A stretch of 64,000 bases of DNA from an uncultured Williamsia sp. (GCF_947494875.1 NZ_CANLWM010000001.1:992001-1056000); one strand, 5' to 3'. Positions 25,792-34,463 are shown, numbered from the stretch's first letter. Numbers and translations: made by a program. Notes: generated by a model not told the origin, from the sequence alone.

Positions 25792-25808
25792 CGTCGCTGC
25801 TCCTGGTC

Positions 25809-25845
25809 GGTTTCGTTGTAGATACCGGTATCGAAACCATACCGT
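25809..25845. promoter_or_regulatory. Divergent HxlR/SDR promoter with two inverted repeats
   Basis: The 91-bp gap between the HxlR and SDR starts contains a perfect 12-bp palindrome, GATACCGGTATC (25821-25832). An offset inverted repeat, GGTTTCG (25809-25815) / CGAAACC (25832-25838), overlaps it. A TANNNT -10 (TACCGT, 25840-25845) for the SDR genes follows at once. HxlR proteins bind such palindromes as dimers. Confidence 0.55.
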
Positions 25846-25882
25846 CCTGCTCGACAGATTCACGACACCAGGAGGAGACGAC

Positions 25883-26605
25883 ATGACACAGCGACTCGAC
25901 GGCACGACCGTGCTCGTGATCGGCGGTGCGAAGAACCTCGGACTGGCCATCGCCCGCCGGGCGGCGGAGCTCGGGGCCGATGTCGTCGTCGGGGCGCGCG
26001 ACGGCGAGGCGGCGGCCCTGGCCGCGACATCTCTCGGAGCGGGCGCCCGCTCGCTCGCGATCGACGTCACCGACGAGGCGACCGTCCGCGACGCGGCCGC
26101 CACGCTCGGCGCCGTCGACCACATCGTCGTGACCTCGGCGGCACACCACAACGTCGCGGTCACCGAGCTCGACCACGACCGGACTGTCACGGCGTTCGAG
26201 GCGAAGGTGATCGGCCCGATGCTCGTCGCCAAGCATTTCGCGCCGTCGATGCCGGCGAGCGGCTCGCTCACGCTCTTCTCCGGTGTGGCGGCCTGGAAGC
26301 CGTCGCCGGGGAAGGCCGTCATGGGCATCACCAACGGCGCGGTCGCGTTCGCCGCGAGTCACCTCGCCAGGGAACTCGCCCCCGTGCGGGTGAACGCCAT
26401 CTCGCCGGGCATCGTCGACTCGGGGACCTGGGACGGTATGGCCGACGCCGACCGGGGTTCGCTGTTCGACGGGGTCGCCGCCACGAACCCCGTGGGCAGG
26501 GTCGGCAGGAGCGACGACATCGTCGACGCGGCACTCTGGATGATGACCGCGGGCTTCGTCAGCGGCGAGACCATCCACGTCGAGGGAGGCGCACGCAGCG
26601 CATGA
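25883..26605 (+). CDS. SDR-family protein lacking the usual catalytic Tyr/Lys
   Basis: 240 aa with the Rossmann features of a classical SDR (VLVIGGAKNLGLAIARR at about 9-25, DHIVVTSAAHHN, VRVNAISPGIVDSG). In place of Tyr-x-x-x-Lys, the segment reads AWKPSPGKAVMGITNGAVAF, with no Tyr and no Lys at the expected places. It may be catalytically divergent, a binding protein, or use other residues. It starts at ATG 25883 after AGGAGGA and overlaps the next SDR gene by 4 bp. Confidence 0.8.
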   Translation: MTQRLDGTTVLVIGGAKNLGLAIARRAAELGADVVVGARDGEAAALAATSLGAGARSLAIDVTDEATVRDAAATLGAVDHIVVTSAAHHNVAVTELDHDRTVTAFEAKVIGPMLVAKHFAPSMPASGSLTLFSGVAAWKPSPGKAVMGITNGAVAFAASHLARELAPVRVNAISPGIVDSGTWDGMADADRGSLFDGVAATNPVGRVGRSDDIVDAALWMMTAGFVSGETIHVEGGARSA

Positions 26606-27384
26606 GCACCGTCAACACCTACGCAGTCGACGACAAGGTCGTCGTGGTCACCGGCGCGGGGTCCGGCATCGGACGCGCGATCGCCCGGGCGTTCCTGGCC
26701 AACGGGGCCACCGTCGTCGTCACGGGCCGACGTCGTGAACCGCTCGAGGAGACCGTCGCCGGTGCGGACGACGGGCGCGCCGTGGTGCTGCCGGGCGATG
26801 TCGCCCGACGTGAGGACGTCGACGCGATGGTCGCCGCGACACTCGAGCGGTTCGGGCGGATCGACGTCGTGGTCTCCAACGCGGGCGTCCACGACGGCGG
26901 CGGCGACATCACCGAACTGACCGACGAGAACTGGGCACTGCTGCGTGGGGTCAACATCGACGGCTTCCTCCACGTCGCGCAGGCGACGTTGCCCGAACTC
27001 GTGCGCTCCGGTGGGAACCTCGTGGCTGTGTCGTCGGTGTCCGGGATCGCCGGGGACTGGGGTCAGGCAGCGTACAACGCCTCGAAGCACGCGATGACGG
27101 GGTTCGTCCGCTCCCTCGCCCTGGACTACGGCGGACGGGGTGTCCGGGTCAACGCCGTGCTCCCCGCGTTCACCCTCACCGAGATGACGTCGGGGATGGC
27201 CAGCGACGAGAAGGCGTTGGCGCCGTTCGTGAATCGGATCGCACTCGGGCGACCCGGGGAACCCGACGACATCGCGCCGGCGGTGGTGTTCCTCGCCTCC
27301 GACGACGCGCGCTACGTCACGGGGGCGCTTCTCGCGGTCGACGGTGGGACGAGTGCCTCGACGGGCCAGCCTCACACCGAGTGA
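26602..27384 (+). CDS. Classical SDR oxidoreductase (FabG-like)
   Basis: 260 aa with the full classical set: TGAGSGIG (about 17-24), SNAGVHDG, Ser in SSVSGIAG, YNASK (about 155-159) and a C-terminal VTGALLAVDGGTSAS. Its ATG overlaps the stop of the preceding SDR gene, so the two are coupled; the second can supply the catalysis missing from the first. It probably belongs to the HxlR-controlled unit. It overlaps the convergent DUF998 gene by 13 bp. Confidence 0.88.
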   Translation: MSTVNTYAVDDKVVVVTGAGSGIGRAIARAFLANGATVVVTGRRREPLEETVAGADDGRAVVLPGDVARREDVDAMVAATLERFGRIDVVVSNAGVHDGGGDITELTDENWALLRGVNIDGFLHVAQATLPELVRSGGNLVAVSSVSGIAGDWGQAAYNASKHAMTGFVRSLALDYGGRGVRVNAVLPAFTLTEMTSGMASDEKALAPFVNRIALGRPGEPDDIAPAVVFLASDDARYVTGALLAVDGGTSASTGQPHTE

Positions 27385-27983
27385 GGTGACCGCCGTCTGC
27401 TGAGCAGCACGAGTCCCACCGCGACGTCCCAGGCGATGATCGTGTAGACGCTGCCCCGTTCGACGGCACCTTCCACACCCGTGTTCTGGTCGGCGATCGC
27501 GAGCAGCGCACCGAAACTCGCGATCCCAACGACCCCAGCGATGCGGCCGGCGACACAGAGCCAGCGCGCGACACCGACGTCCCGAAAAAGACGCCCGGCG
27601 AGGATCATCGCGGCGTTGCCACCGATGATCGCCAGCAGCGCACCGAACCCGTGCAGTGGTGAGGCGCCGGCGTGGAACAGGCCGACGAGCACGTTGCCGA
27701 CACCGTTCGTCACAGTCAGCGCAGCGAACGCGATCCACGCTCGACCGCGCTGCCGGACGGAACGGGTCAGCAGCACCCCGGCGGTCGCGAACAGCACGCC
27801 GTGGAGGACGAACGCCCCCGCGTTCATCAGGGATGCCGACGGGGACACGCGCGGGACACCGAGCGCGCTGATGTAGTCGCGTGCGTAGCTGTAGTCCGGG
27901 TAAGGCTGTGCAGCAACGGTTTCGCAGATGATGTAGACCGCGCCGGCGACGAGCCACACCCACCCGGCCGCGCGAACGGTCAC
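27372..27983 (-). CDS. DUF998 membrane protein
   Basis: About 203 aa with five to six spans (AAGWVWLVAGAVYIICETVA, LHGVLFATAGVLL, WIAFAALTVTNGVGNVLVG, LLAIIGGNAAMILAG, GVVGIASFGALLAI and a last span). YARDYISALGVP after the first span and the ENTGVEGAVERGSVY-like loop before the last are DUF998 hallmarks. The GTG at 27983 overlaps the kinase stop (GTGA), arguing for coupled translation; an ATG at 28013 lies inside the kinase gene. Function unknown. Confidence 0.75.
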   Translation of the reverse strand: MTVRAAGWVWLVAGAVYIICETVAAQPYPDYSYARDYISALGVPRVSPSASLMNAGAFVLHGVLFATAGVLLTRSVRQRGRAWIAFAALTVTNGVGNVLVGLFHAGASPLHGFGALLAIIGGNAAMILAGRLFRDVGVARWLCVAGRIAGVVGIASFGALLAIADQNTGVEGAVERGSVYTIIAWDVAVGLVLLSRRRSPHSV

Positions 27984-29641
27984 AGGTCGTCGGCCGCTGC
28001 GGCGAAGAACCACGCGACGACGAGGGCACCCGGGTCGACGACGCCGCGCGCCCGGTCACCCACGTAGCTCGCGCGTCCCCGCGACGCGACGAGGTCGCGC
28101 GTCGACTCGGCGCCGTCGGCGGCGGCGGTCGCCACCTCCGCCAGAGATACGCCCGCCCCTAGCGCGTCGGCTGCGGGTGACAGCGCGTCGACGAGGGTGT
28201 CGTCCCCGACCCGGGCGCCGCCGAGGTCCTGGATGCGGCGCAGCGCCTCGACGACGCCGGTCCGGAGCACCTCGAGGCGATCGTCGGACTCTCCTGCGGC
28301 CCGGGCGAGTTCGTCGAAGAACACGCCGAACAGTGCGCCGGACGTCCCGCCCGCCCGGACGAGGAACGAGGTGCCGATGGCCCGCAGGACCTCGCTGTCG
28401 GAACCGCGCAGGGGGAGCCCGAAGTGACGCAGCGCCGCAGCCATGTTGGTCCCGAAGTCGCCGTCGCCGGCCTGCCGATCGAGATCGGTGAGATCGTCGA
28501 TCGACTCCTGCACCCTGCCGACGAACGCGGTGAGCCAGGCGGATTCGTCACCGGAGTCGGCGGCGTCGTCGGGCTCGGCGAAATGCACGTCGACCGGTCG
28601 GGACGCGCCGGTGGCGGTGACGGCGGGCCACCCGGGCGCGCCGGTCGGGGCGTCGAACAGCTCGACGATCTCGTCGTCACAGCGGACGACGGTGAGGGAG
28701 AAGCCGGCCATGTCGAGTGCCGTGACCAGCGACGCGACGAGGCTGCGGCGGACGGTGAACCCGCGGTCGGTGAGCTGTCGGACCGCCTGATCGAACACGA
28801 CGTTCAGCTCCAGCGGATGCGCGGTCCCGAGCCCGTTGACGAAAACCAGCAGGTCGTCCCCGTCATCCGGTTGCAGTGCGGCCAGGATCCGGCCGAGCAT
28901 CCCGTCCACCAGCTCGTCGGCGGGTTGCTGCGGGATCCGGTCGACGCCGGCCTCGCCGTGGATGCCGACGCCGAACTCCATCTCGCCCGGCGCGAGGTCG
29001 AAGCTGGGGCTCCGCGCTTCGGGAACGGTGCACGGCGCGAACGCGACGGAGAAGCTCCGTGCGTTGTGGGCGACCCGGCGGCCGATCGCGGTGACGGTGT
29101 CCAGGCTGTCTCCCCGCGCCGCCGCTGCGCCACAGACCTTCTCGACGAGGACCGTCGCCCCGGTGCCGCGTCGGCCGGGGCCGCCCTCGTCGTCTCCGGC
29201 TCCGGGATCGGTGGCCACGTCGTCGTCGACGAGGACGTGATCGGTGGCCACCTCGTCGCGCACCATCGTCCGTGCGACGCGGAAGTTCATCACGTCACCG
29301 GTGTAGTTCTTCACGATGTGCAGGACACCGGCGCCGCGGTCGACGTGACGCGTCGCCGCTGCCACCTGCAGGGCGTTGGGTGAGGTGAACACCAGACCAG
29401 GGCAGGCGGCGTCGAGCATGCCCGCGCCGACGAGCCCGGAATGCATGGGCTCGTGGCCGGATCCGCCGCCGGACACCAGCGCCACGCCGTCGTCGGTGCG
29501 ATCGGTGCGGTGGAGGAATCCGGGGTCGGGCTCCCACGCGAGGTGGTCGGTGGCGGCGACGAGGCCGGCGATCGCATCGGTGAGGAAGCGGTCGGGGTCG
29601 ACGGCGATCCAGGTGTGCGGCGGTCGGGTGCCGTCAGACAC
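27980..29641 (-). CDS. Dihydroxyacetone kinase (ATP-dependent DhaK-DhaL fusion)
   Basis: A 553-aa single-chain kinase. The DhaK half has SGGGSGHEP (about 58-66), VKNYTGDVMNF (about 110-120) and GIHGEAG, whose His (about 228) would bind the ketose covalently. The DhaL half (from about 350) has the Mg-binding DGDFGTN and GGTSGALFG. Family members phosphorylate dihydroxyacetone or related short ketoses such as erythrulose. It starts with GTG at 29641, overlapping the permease stop by 8 bp, so it is cotranslated with an amino-acid-type permease, unusual for plain glycerol metabolism. Confidence 0.9.
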   Translation of the reverse strand: MSDGTRPPHTWIAVDPDRFLTDAIAGLVAATDHLAWEPDPGFLHRTDRTDDGVALVSGGGSGHEPMHSGLVGAGMLDAACPGLVFTSPNALQVAAATRHVDRGAGVLHIVKNYTGDVMNFRVARTMVRDEVATDHVLVDDDVATDPGAGDDEGGPGRRGTGATVLVEKVCGAAAARGDSLDTVTAIGRRVAHNARSFSVAFAPCTVPEARSPSFDLAPGEMEFGVGIHGEAGVDRIPQQPADELVDGMLGRILAALQPDDGDDLLVFVNGLGTAHPLELNVVFDQAVRQLTDRGFTVRRSLVASLVTALDMAGFSLTVVRCDDEIVELFDAPTGAPGWPAVTATGASRPVDVHFAEPDDAADSGDESAWLTAFVGRVQESIDDLTDLDRQAGDGDFGTNMAAALRHFGLPLRGSDSEVLRAIGTSFLVRAGGTSGALFGVFFDELARAAGESDDRLEVLRTGVVEALRRIQDLGGARVGDDTLVDALSPAADALGAGVSLAEVATAAADGAESTRDLVASRGRASYVGDRARGVVDPGALVVAWFFAAAADDL

Positions 29642-31034
29642 GGGTGTCCTTCCGGGTGTCGACCGGGGAGTCCTGCCCCGCCCGCTGTCGCCACACGCCC
29701 AGCGCGATGATCACCACGGCTGAGATGACCGAGAACCCGATCGCCTGCTGCTGGCTCTTGTCGAACGCCATCAGCACCAGCACCGCGACGATGAACACGA
29801 TGACCGCCGACGTCAGATACGGGAACAGCCACATGCGCACGGGCGGGCGTTCGCCGGACGCCCGCAGGGTGCGGCCGAGTCGCAGTTGGCTGCACGCGAT
29901 CGCGAGGTAGACGAACAGGGCGACGGCGCCGCTGGTCGCCAGCAGGTAGCCGAAGATCTTGTCGGGCAGGACGTAGTTGCCGACGACGGCGAGGAAGCCG
30001 ATCACCATGGAGGCGAGCACCGCGACCCACGGCACGCCCTTGGACGTCAGCGACCGCACCGCACGAGGGGCGTCGCCGCGGTCGCCGAGGGAGAACAGCA
30101 TCCGTGACGCGGTGTACAGCGACGAGTTCAGGCACGACGCGACCGCGGTGAGGATGACGACGTCCATGATCCGGCCGGACTGCGGGATACCGATCGCCTC
30201 GAGCACCGACTGATACGACCCGTCCTGCAGGCGGTTGTAGGGCAGCAGCGACACCACCACGAAGATCGACCCGATGTAGAAGAGCGAGATCCGCCAGATC
30301 ACCGAGTTGACGGCCTTGGTGATTCCGGCCTTCGGATCCGGGGACTCCGCTGCGGCGATGGTGACGATCTCGGTGCCCATGAACGAGAACATCGTCACGA
30401 GCAGACCGGTGATCACGGCACCGAACCCGTTGGGCATGAACCCGTCCGGCTCCCACAGGTTCTTCACGCCGCTGACCTCGGAGCCGGGGAACACGCCGAC
30501 GATCGCCAACACACCGACGACGATGAACGCGACGATCGCGACCACCTTGATGAGTGCGAACCAGAACTCGAACTCGCCGTAGTTGCCGACGCTGACCAGG
30601 TTCGTGACCGTCAGCAGGAGGGTGACGGCCAACGCCCACACCCACTGCGGCCCGCCGAGCAGATTCGTGAGGATCGACGCCGCGGCGGTCGCCTCGACGG
30701 GGATCACCAGCACCCAGAACCACCAGTAGAGCCAGCCGACGGAGAAACCGGCCCAGCGGCCGAGCGCGCGCGTCGAGTACACCGAGAACGACCCCGTGTC
30801 GGGGTTCGCGGTGGCCATCTCGCCGAGCATCCGCATCACGAGGATGACCAGGGTGCCGGCCATCAGATACGAGATGAGCACGGCGGGCCCGGCCTTCTCG
30901 ATGGCGTTCGCGGACCCGACGAACAGGCCCGCCCCGATGACGCCCGCGATCGAGATCATCGTGATGTGCCGGGGCTTGAGTCCGGCGCCGAGCTGGGTGC
31001 CGGGTGTCTGCTCGGTGTCCGAGGTGGTGCTCAT
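29634..31034 (-). CDS. APC-superfamily amino-acid permease (GABA-permease-like)
   Basis: 466 aa and 12 predicted spans. The start of TM1, ISIAGVIGAGLFVGSA, and TM2, PAVLISYLMAGTLVILVMRMLGEMA, are signatures of the AAT/GabP branch of proton-coupled amino-acid importers. SFMGTEIVTIAAAES near the middle is also family-typical. The start is ATG 31034. It is the first gene of a coupled minus-strand set with the dihydroxyacetone kinase and DUF998 genes. A quaternary or amino compound processed further by the kinase is possible; the substrate is not readable. Confidence 0.88.
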   Translation of the reverse strand: MSTTSDTEQTPGTQLGAGLKPRHITMISIAGVIGAGLFVGSANAIEKAGPAVLISYLMAGTLVILVMRMLGEMATANPDTGSFSVYSTRALGRWAGFSVGWLYWWFWVLVIPVEATAAASILTNLLGGPQWVWALAVTLLLTVTNLVSVGNYGEFEFWFALIKVVAIVAFIVVGVLAIVGVFPGSEVSGVKNLWEPDGFMPNGFGAVITGLLVTMFSFMGTEIVTIAAAESPDPKAGITKAVNSVIWRISLFYIGSIFVVVSLLPYNRLQDGSYQSVLEAIGIPQSGRIMDVVILTAVASCLNSSLYTASRMLFSLGDRGDAPRAVRSLTSKGVPWVAVLASMVIGFLAVVGNYVLPDKIFGYLLATSGAVALFVYLAIACSQLRLGRTLRASGERPPVRMWLFPYLTSAVIVFIVAVLVLMAFDKSQQQAIGFSVISAVVIIALGVWRQRAGQDSPVDTRKDTRV

Positions 31035-31106
31035 CCGGTCGATGATCGCGCATCCGCGGCGACGGCGGGGCGCGAGCGGCGAACCGGTCGGTTCTAGGGT
31101 CGGTGC

Positions 31107-32000
31107 ATGACGCCACCGAGGTACGACGACGCACAGCGCGCCCGGGCACGCACCGCCTACGAGACGCTCGAGCCACTGAACGTGCTCGCCTACTTCCACC
31201 CGGGCATCGGCGAGGCACAGTCCGACACGGGCCTCGACCCCTACGCCTGGTACGTCGGTGCCCGCGGCGCGCCGCTCGGTGACTGCGCCGGTTCGGTCGT
31301 GTCCGCGGCGTTCTTCAACTTCAACCCCGCGATCGTCGAACCCGGGTGGGCGGCAGCGCGGAAGGTCGGCCTGGACGTCGTGCACGCGCGTCGCGAGCAG
31401 ATGCTGGCGACCGCGCTCGGCGACATCTGGGGCGACCGTGCCGCGTCGGACGAGGTGCGAACCCTCGCCGACCGCCTGCTCAGCGTCGGGGCATCCGTCC
31501 CGATGGGTGGCCGGACGCTCGCGTCCGCGTGGGCGGAGGCGACGCCACCCGAGGATCCCGCCGTGCGTCTGTGGCATGCGGTGTCGGTGCTGCGCGAGTG
31601 GCGCGGCGACGGCCACGTGGCGGCACTGACCGCCGCCGGGTTCGACCGTGTGGAGGCGGTCGTCTTCCACGAGGCGTCGCATCCGGATCCCGCGATCCGC
31701 AAACGCGGGCTGGGCAAACGCATCTCGCAGCTCACCCGCGGATGGTCCGACGACGACTGGGACGCCGCGTCGTCGGCCCTCATCGCCCGCGGGCTCCTCG
31801 CCGAGACCGGTCCCGACGAGCGGGATGCCTTGTCCGACGCGGGCGGTCGCCTGTACGACGAGCTCGAGGTGATCACCGACGACGCCGCGGCGGCCGCGTG
31901 GGCCGGCGTCGACGACTTCGACGAGCTGATGGGCCGGATCCGCCCCTACATCAAGGCCATCATCGACGCCGGCGTGCTCCCGGGCACGAAGAAGAAGTAG
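31107..32000 (+). CDS. SCO6745-family (SalK-like) helical protein
   Basis: A 297-aa soluble protein. The segment ETLEPLNVLAYFHP near the N-terminus and YVGARGAPLGDCAGSVVSAAFFNFNP (about 45-75) are typical of the SCO6745/SalK-like family common in actinobacteria, with a winged-helix-like C-terminal region (LTRGWSDDDWDAASSALIARGLL). No enzyme motif is visible and its role is unknown; DNA binding is possible. It is divergent from the permease operon and ends at the second copy of the composite terminator. Confidence 0.72.
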   Translation: MTPPRYDDAQRARARTAYETLEPLNVLAYFHPGIGEAQSDTGLDPYAWYVGARGAPLGDCAGSVVSAAFFNFNPAIVEPGWAAARKVGLDVVHARREQMLATALGDIWGDRAASDEVRTLADRLLSVGASVPMGGRTLASAWAEATPPEDPAVRLWHAVSVLREWRGDGHVAALTAAGFDRVEAVVFHEASHPDPAIRKRGLGKRISQLTRGWSDDDWDAASSALIARGLLAETGPDERDALSDAGGRLYDELEVITDDAAAAAWAGVDDFDELMGRIRPYIKAIIDAGVLPGTKKK

Positions 32001-32012
32001 ACGCCGTCACGA

Positions 32013-32069
32013 ACGTCCGCTCCACGGGCGCCGAGGGCAATGCTCCCTCTGCTCACGTGGAGCGGACGT
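32013..32069. terminator. Composite two-stem terminator hairpin (repeat copy 2)
   Basis: The outer stem ACGTCCGCTCCACG (32013-32026) pairs perfectly with 32056-32069 and encloses a second stem around the same CCGAGGGCAATGCTCCCTC core as the clpB terminator. The outer-arm difference from copy 1 (CATACG versus TCCACG) is compensated on the other arm, so pairing is conserved. It lies between convergent genes. Confidence 0.78.
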
Positions 32070-32084
32070 CTGCGACGGGCTGGG

Positions 32085-32912
32085 TCAGCGGGTGACGCCG
32101 ACGAGGACCTCGGTCACCCACTCGTCGGGGTCGTCGCCCATCTCGAGGTACACCTCGCGACCGCGACCGTCGAGATGCAGGCCCTGTTCGGTGGCCCATC
32201 GCCGCAGCAGCTGATAGGTCTCGTCGACGGTGTCCATCGACCCGCGGTGGACCAGCGACACGAACTCACCGGCCGCGACGTCGATCACCTCGAGGTCGGT
32301 GACCGATTCGGGGTGACCGACCAGCGCGTCGGTCGGGAAGCAGGCGCACACCCGCAACGCGTCCTCCGACGTCTCCGGTGCCGACTCGTAGTGCGCCACA
32401 GCCGGTCCGGCCGGTGGATGTCCTGCGGCGACGAGTGTGTCGACGACGGTCGGGTACAGCGACTGGATGAGCGGGCCGATCTCGTCGGAGACGGCGGCGG
32501 ACGCGACCCCGGATCGCCCGTGGAGGCGGGTCGCGGGAAGCGTGACGGTGGTCGGGGTGACGGACATGGTGTTCTCCTGCTCGATGAGTCGGAGTCGCGC
32601 CTGCACGCGGGCCAGGCGGTGTGCGTCGGCCCGGATCGACTCGGCGAGCTCGGCCTGCCGCAGACGCAGCATGGCGCGGAGGTCGTCACCGGTGAGGTCG
32701 TCGTCGAGGACGCGGCGCACGACGTCGAGCCCGAGACCGAGCTCCTTCAGTGCGACGATGCGGTTCAGACGGCGGAGTTGATCCAGGTCGTAATGGCGGT
32801 AGCCGGTGTGCGGGTCGACGAACGCCGGGGTGAGGAGCCCGATGGCGTCGTAGTGCCGCAGCATCCGCACCGACACCCGGCCGAGTGAGGCGAAATCTCC
32901 GATGGTGATCAT
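32085..32912 (-). CDS. MerR-family regulator with GyrI/BmrR-like effector domain
   Basis: 275 aa. The winged helix MITIGDFASLGRVSVRMLRHYDAIGLL is followed by a dimerisation helix (about 75-110) and a C-terminal effector-binding domain of about 155 residues (from about 118), as in BmrR, which senses cationic drugs. The start at ATG 32912 gives the conserved N-terminus; the in-frame extension to 32939 runs into the operator. Its promoter has the MerR long-spacer form with an internal dyad, so it is probably autoregulated. No obvious target gene is adjacent. Confidence 0.88.
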   Translation of the reverse strand: MITIGDFASLGRVSVRMLRHYDAIGLLTPAFVDPHTGYRHYDLDQLRRLNRIVALKELGLGLDVVRRVLDDDLTGDDLRAMLRLRQAELAESIRADAHRLARVQARLRLIEQENTMSVTPTTVTLPATRLHGRSGVASAAVSDEIGPLIQSLYPTVVDTLVAAGHPPAGPAVAHYESAPETSEDALRVCACFPTDALVGHPESVTDLEVIDVAAGEFVSLVHRGSMDTVDETYQLLRRWATEQGLHLDGRGREVYLEMGDDPDEWVTEVLVGVTR

Positions 32913-32922
32913 GGCGCTCACG

Positions 32923-32953
32923 ACGATCCCGTCTGACACCGTGTCAGGGTCAA
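32923..32953 (-). promoter_or_regulatory. MerR-type promoter/operator with 19-bp spacer
   Basis: On the minus strand, TTGACC (32953-32948) and GATCGT (32928-32923) are 19 nt apart. A perfect dyad, CTGACAC-N-GTGTCAG (32933-32947), sits within the spacer. This is the canonical MerR activator site; the start codon is about 10 nt beyond the -10, so the message is nearly leaderless. Confidence 0.7.
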
Positions 32954-32964
32954 CCCCCGTGGTG

Positions 32965-34410
32965 TCACGCGTCCTGGATCCGCGCGAACGCGCGATCGGC
33001 CTCGAGTGTGAAGGCGAGCTCCAGCAGGGTGGCCTCGTCGCCGTGGTCGGCCGAGAGCTGCACCCCCAGGGGCAGTCCCGTCGACGTCGAGGCCACGGGC
33101 AGCGAGATCGCGGGCCCGCCGGTCGCGTTGTTCAGCGGGGTGAACGCGACCCAGCGCACCAGGCGGGGGAAGAGGACGTCGAAACCCTGCGCGGGCGACA
33201 GGTGTCCGAGTTCGGGCGTCGTGTGCGCGACCGTCGGTGAGAGCATCGCGTCCAGTCCCCGGTCGGCGAACGCGGCGCGGTACTTGGCCTCCGACGCGCG
33301 CAGGCGCCACAAGGCCGCGGGTGTCCGCCAGAAGTTCCGCTGGAACCGTCGTGACAGTCCCGTCGTCAACGACTCGAGTTCGGACGCCTCGAACTCGGGG
33401 CTCATGATGCGACGACCGAACTTGGTCAGCGCGAACCCGAGCATGGACCAGTAGTGGACGAAGTCGTCCTTGAAGGCGACGAGGTCCTTCTCGGGCAGGG
33501 GTAGACCGACCGGGATGATCTCGTGCCCGAGTGCCTCGAGCCGCTCCGCGGTGGCCGTGACCGTGGCCCGGGTCTCCTCGTCGACGGGGAGTTCGCTGAT
33601 TGAGCGGTCGACGAGACCGATCCGCATCCGCCGATCCGACGGGCCCTCGACGTGCCCGATGGGCCGCAGGCGTGGGGCCGGTCGGTACCGCTCGACCTGC
33701 GCCGCGAACGCAGCGGTGTCGCGGACGGTGCGCGTGAGGGCGCCGTTGCTCACGAGGTTCACGGGCATCTGGTCGGCGTGGTCGTCGGGCAGCTCCCGGC
33801 CGCGCGTGAACTTCAGCCCGACGAGACCGCACGCGGCGGCGGGGATGCGGATGGATCCGCCGCCGTCGTTGGCGTGGGCGATCGGGACCACACCGGACGC
33901 GACGAGTGCCGCCGATCCGCCGGACGACGCTCCCGCCGAGAACCGGGTGTCCCATGGGTTCGGGGTGGCCGGCGCGTCCTCGAACTCGGTGCTGGCGTTC
34001 AGGCCGAACTCGGGCATCCGCGACTTCGCCAGGCTGATGACACCGGTCGACAGGTACTGGTCGGTGACCGGCGCGTTCCGCCTCGCCGGTCGACCGTGCA
34101 CGGCGCGGGAGCCCTGGTCCGACGGGAGCCCGGCGACGTCGGTGTTGTCCTTCACCACGGTCGGGACACCGGCGAACACACCCTTGCCGGGACTGCGCGC
34201 GAACGCGCGGGCGCGATCGAAGTCGGGGTGGGCGATCGCGTGCAGGGCGCCGACGGTGTCGAGACGGGCGAGTGCGGCGTCGACCGCCTCGAGAGCCGAG
34301 ATCTCGCCGGACGCGATGCGAGCCGCGAGACCGGTCGCGTCGTCGTCGCCGAGCGCGTCGTCGGTGAAGGCGTGGACCCGGACACCGGTGTCCGGGGAGG
34401 TATCCGTCAT
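32965..34410 (-). CDS. Amidase-signature-family amidase
   Basis: 481 aa. The Ser-cisSer-Lys catalytic triad is visible: Lys in VPTVVKDN (about K87), the SAGASSGGSAA segment (Ser about 162-163) and the nucleophile in NDGGGSIRIPA (about S186). The C-terminal part has the TPLNNATGGPAISLP strand. Substrates may be small amides, N-acyl amino acids or carbamates. It is divergent from the GntR regulator, with a palindromic operator between, suggesting it belongs to the same catabolic regulon. Confidence 0.88.
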   Translation of the reverse strand: MTDTSPDTGVRVHAFTDDALGDDDATGLAARIASGEISALEAVDAALARLDTVGALHAIAHPDFDRARAFARSPGKGVFAGVPTVVKDNTDVAGLPSDQGSRAVHGRPARRNAPVTDQYLSTGVISLAKSRMPEFGLNASTEFEDAPATPNPWDTRFSAGASSGGSAALVASGVVPIAHANDGGGSIRIPAAACGLVGLKFTRGRELPDDHADQMPVNLVSNGALTRTVRDTAAFAAQVERYRPAPRLRPIGHVEGPSDRRMRIGLVDRSISELPVDEETRATVTATAERLEALGHEIIPVGLPLPEKDLVAFKDDFVHYWSMLGFALTKFGRRIMSPEFEASELESLTTGLSRRFQRNFWRTPAALWRLRASEAKYRAAFADRGLDAMLSPTVAHTTPELGHLSPAQGFDVLFPRLVRWVAFTPLNNATGGPAISLPVASTSTGLPLGVQLSADHGDEATLLELAFTLEADRAFARIQDA

Positions 34411-34463
34411 CCGCCGACCTTATCGAGCGGGCGAGAACAGGTTCCCTGTCACACGGGTGGTTG

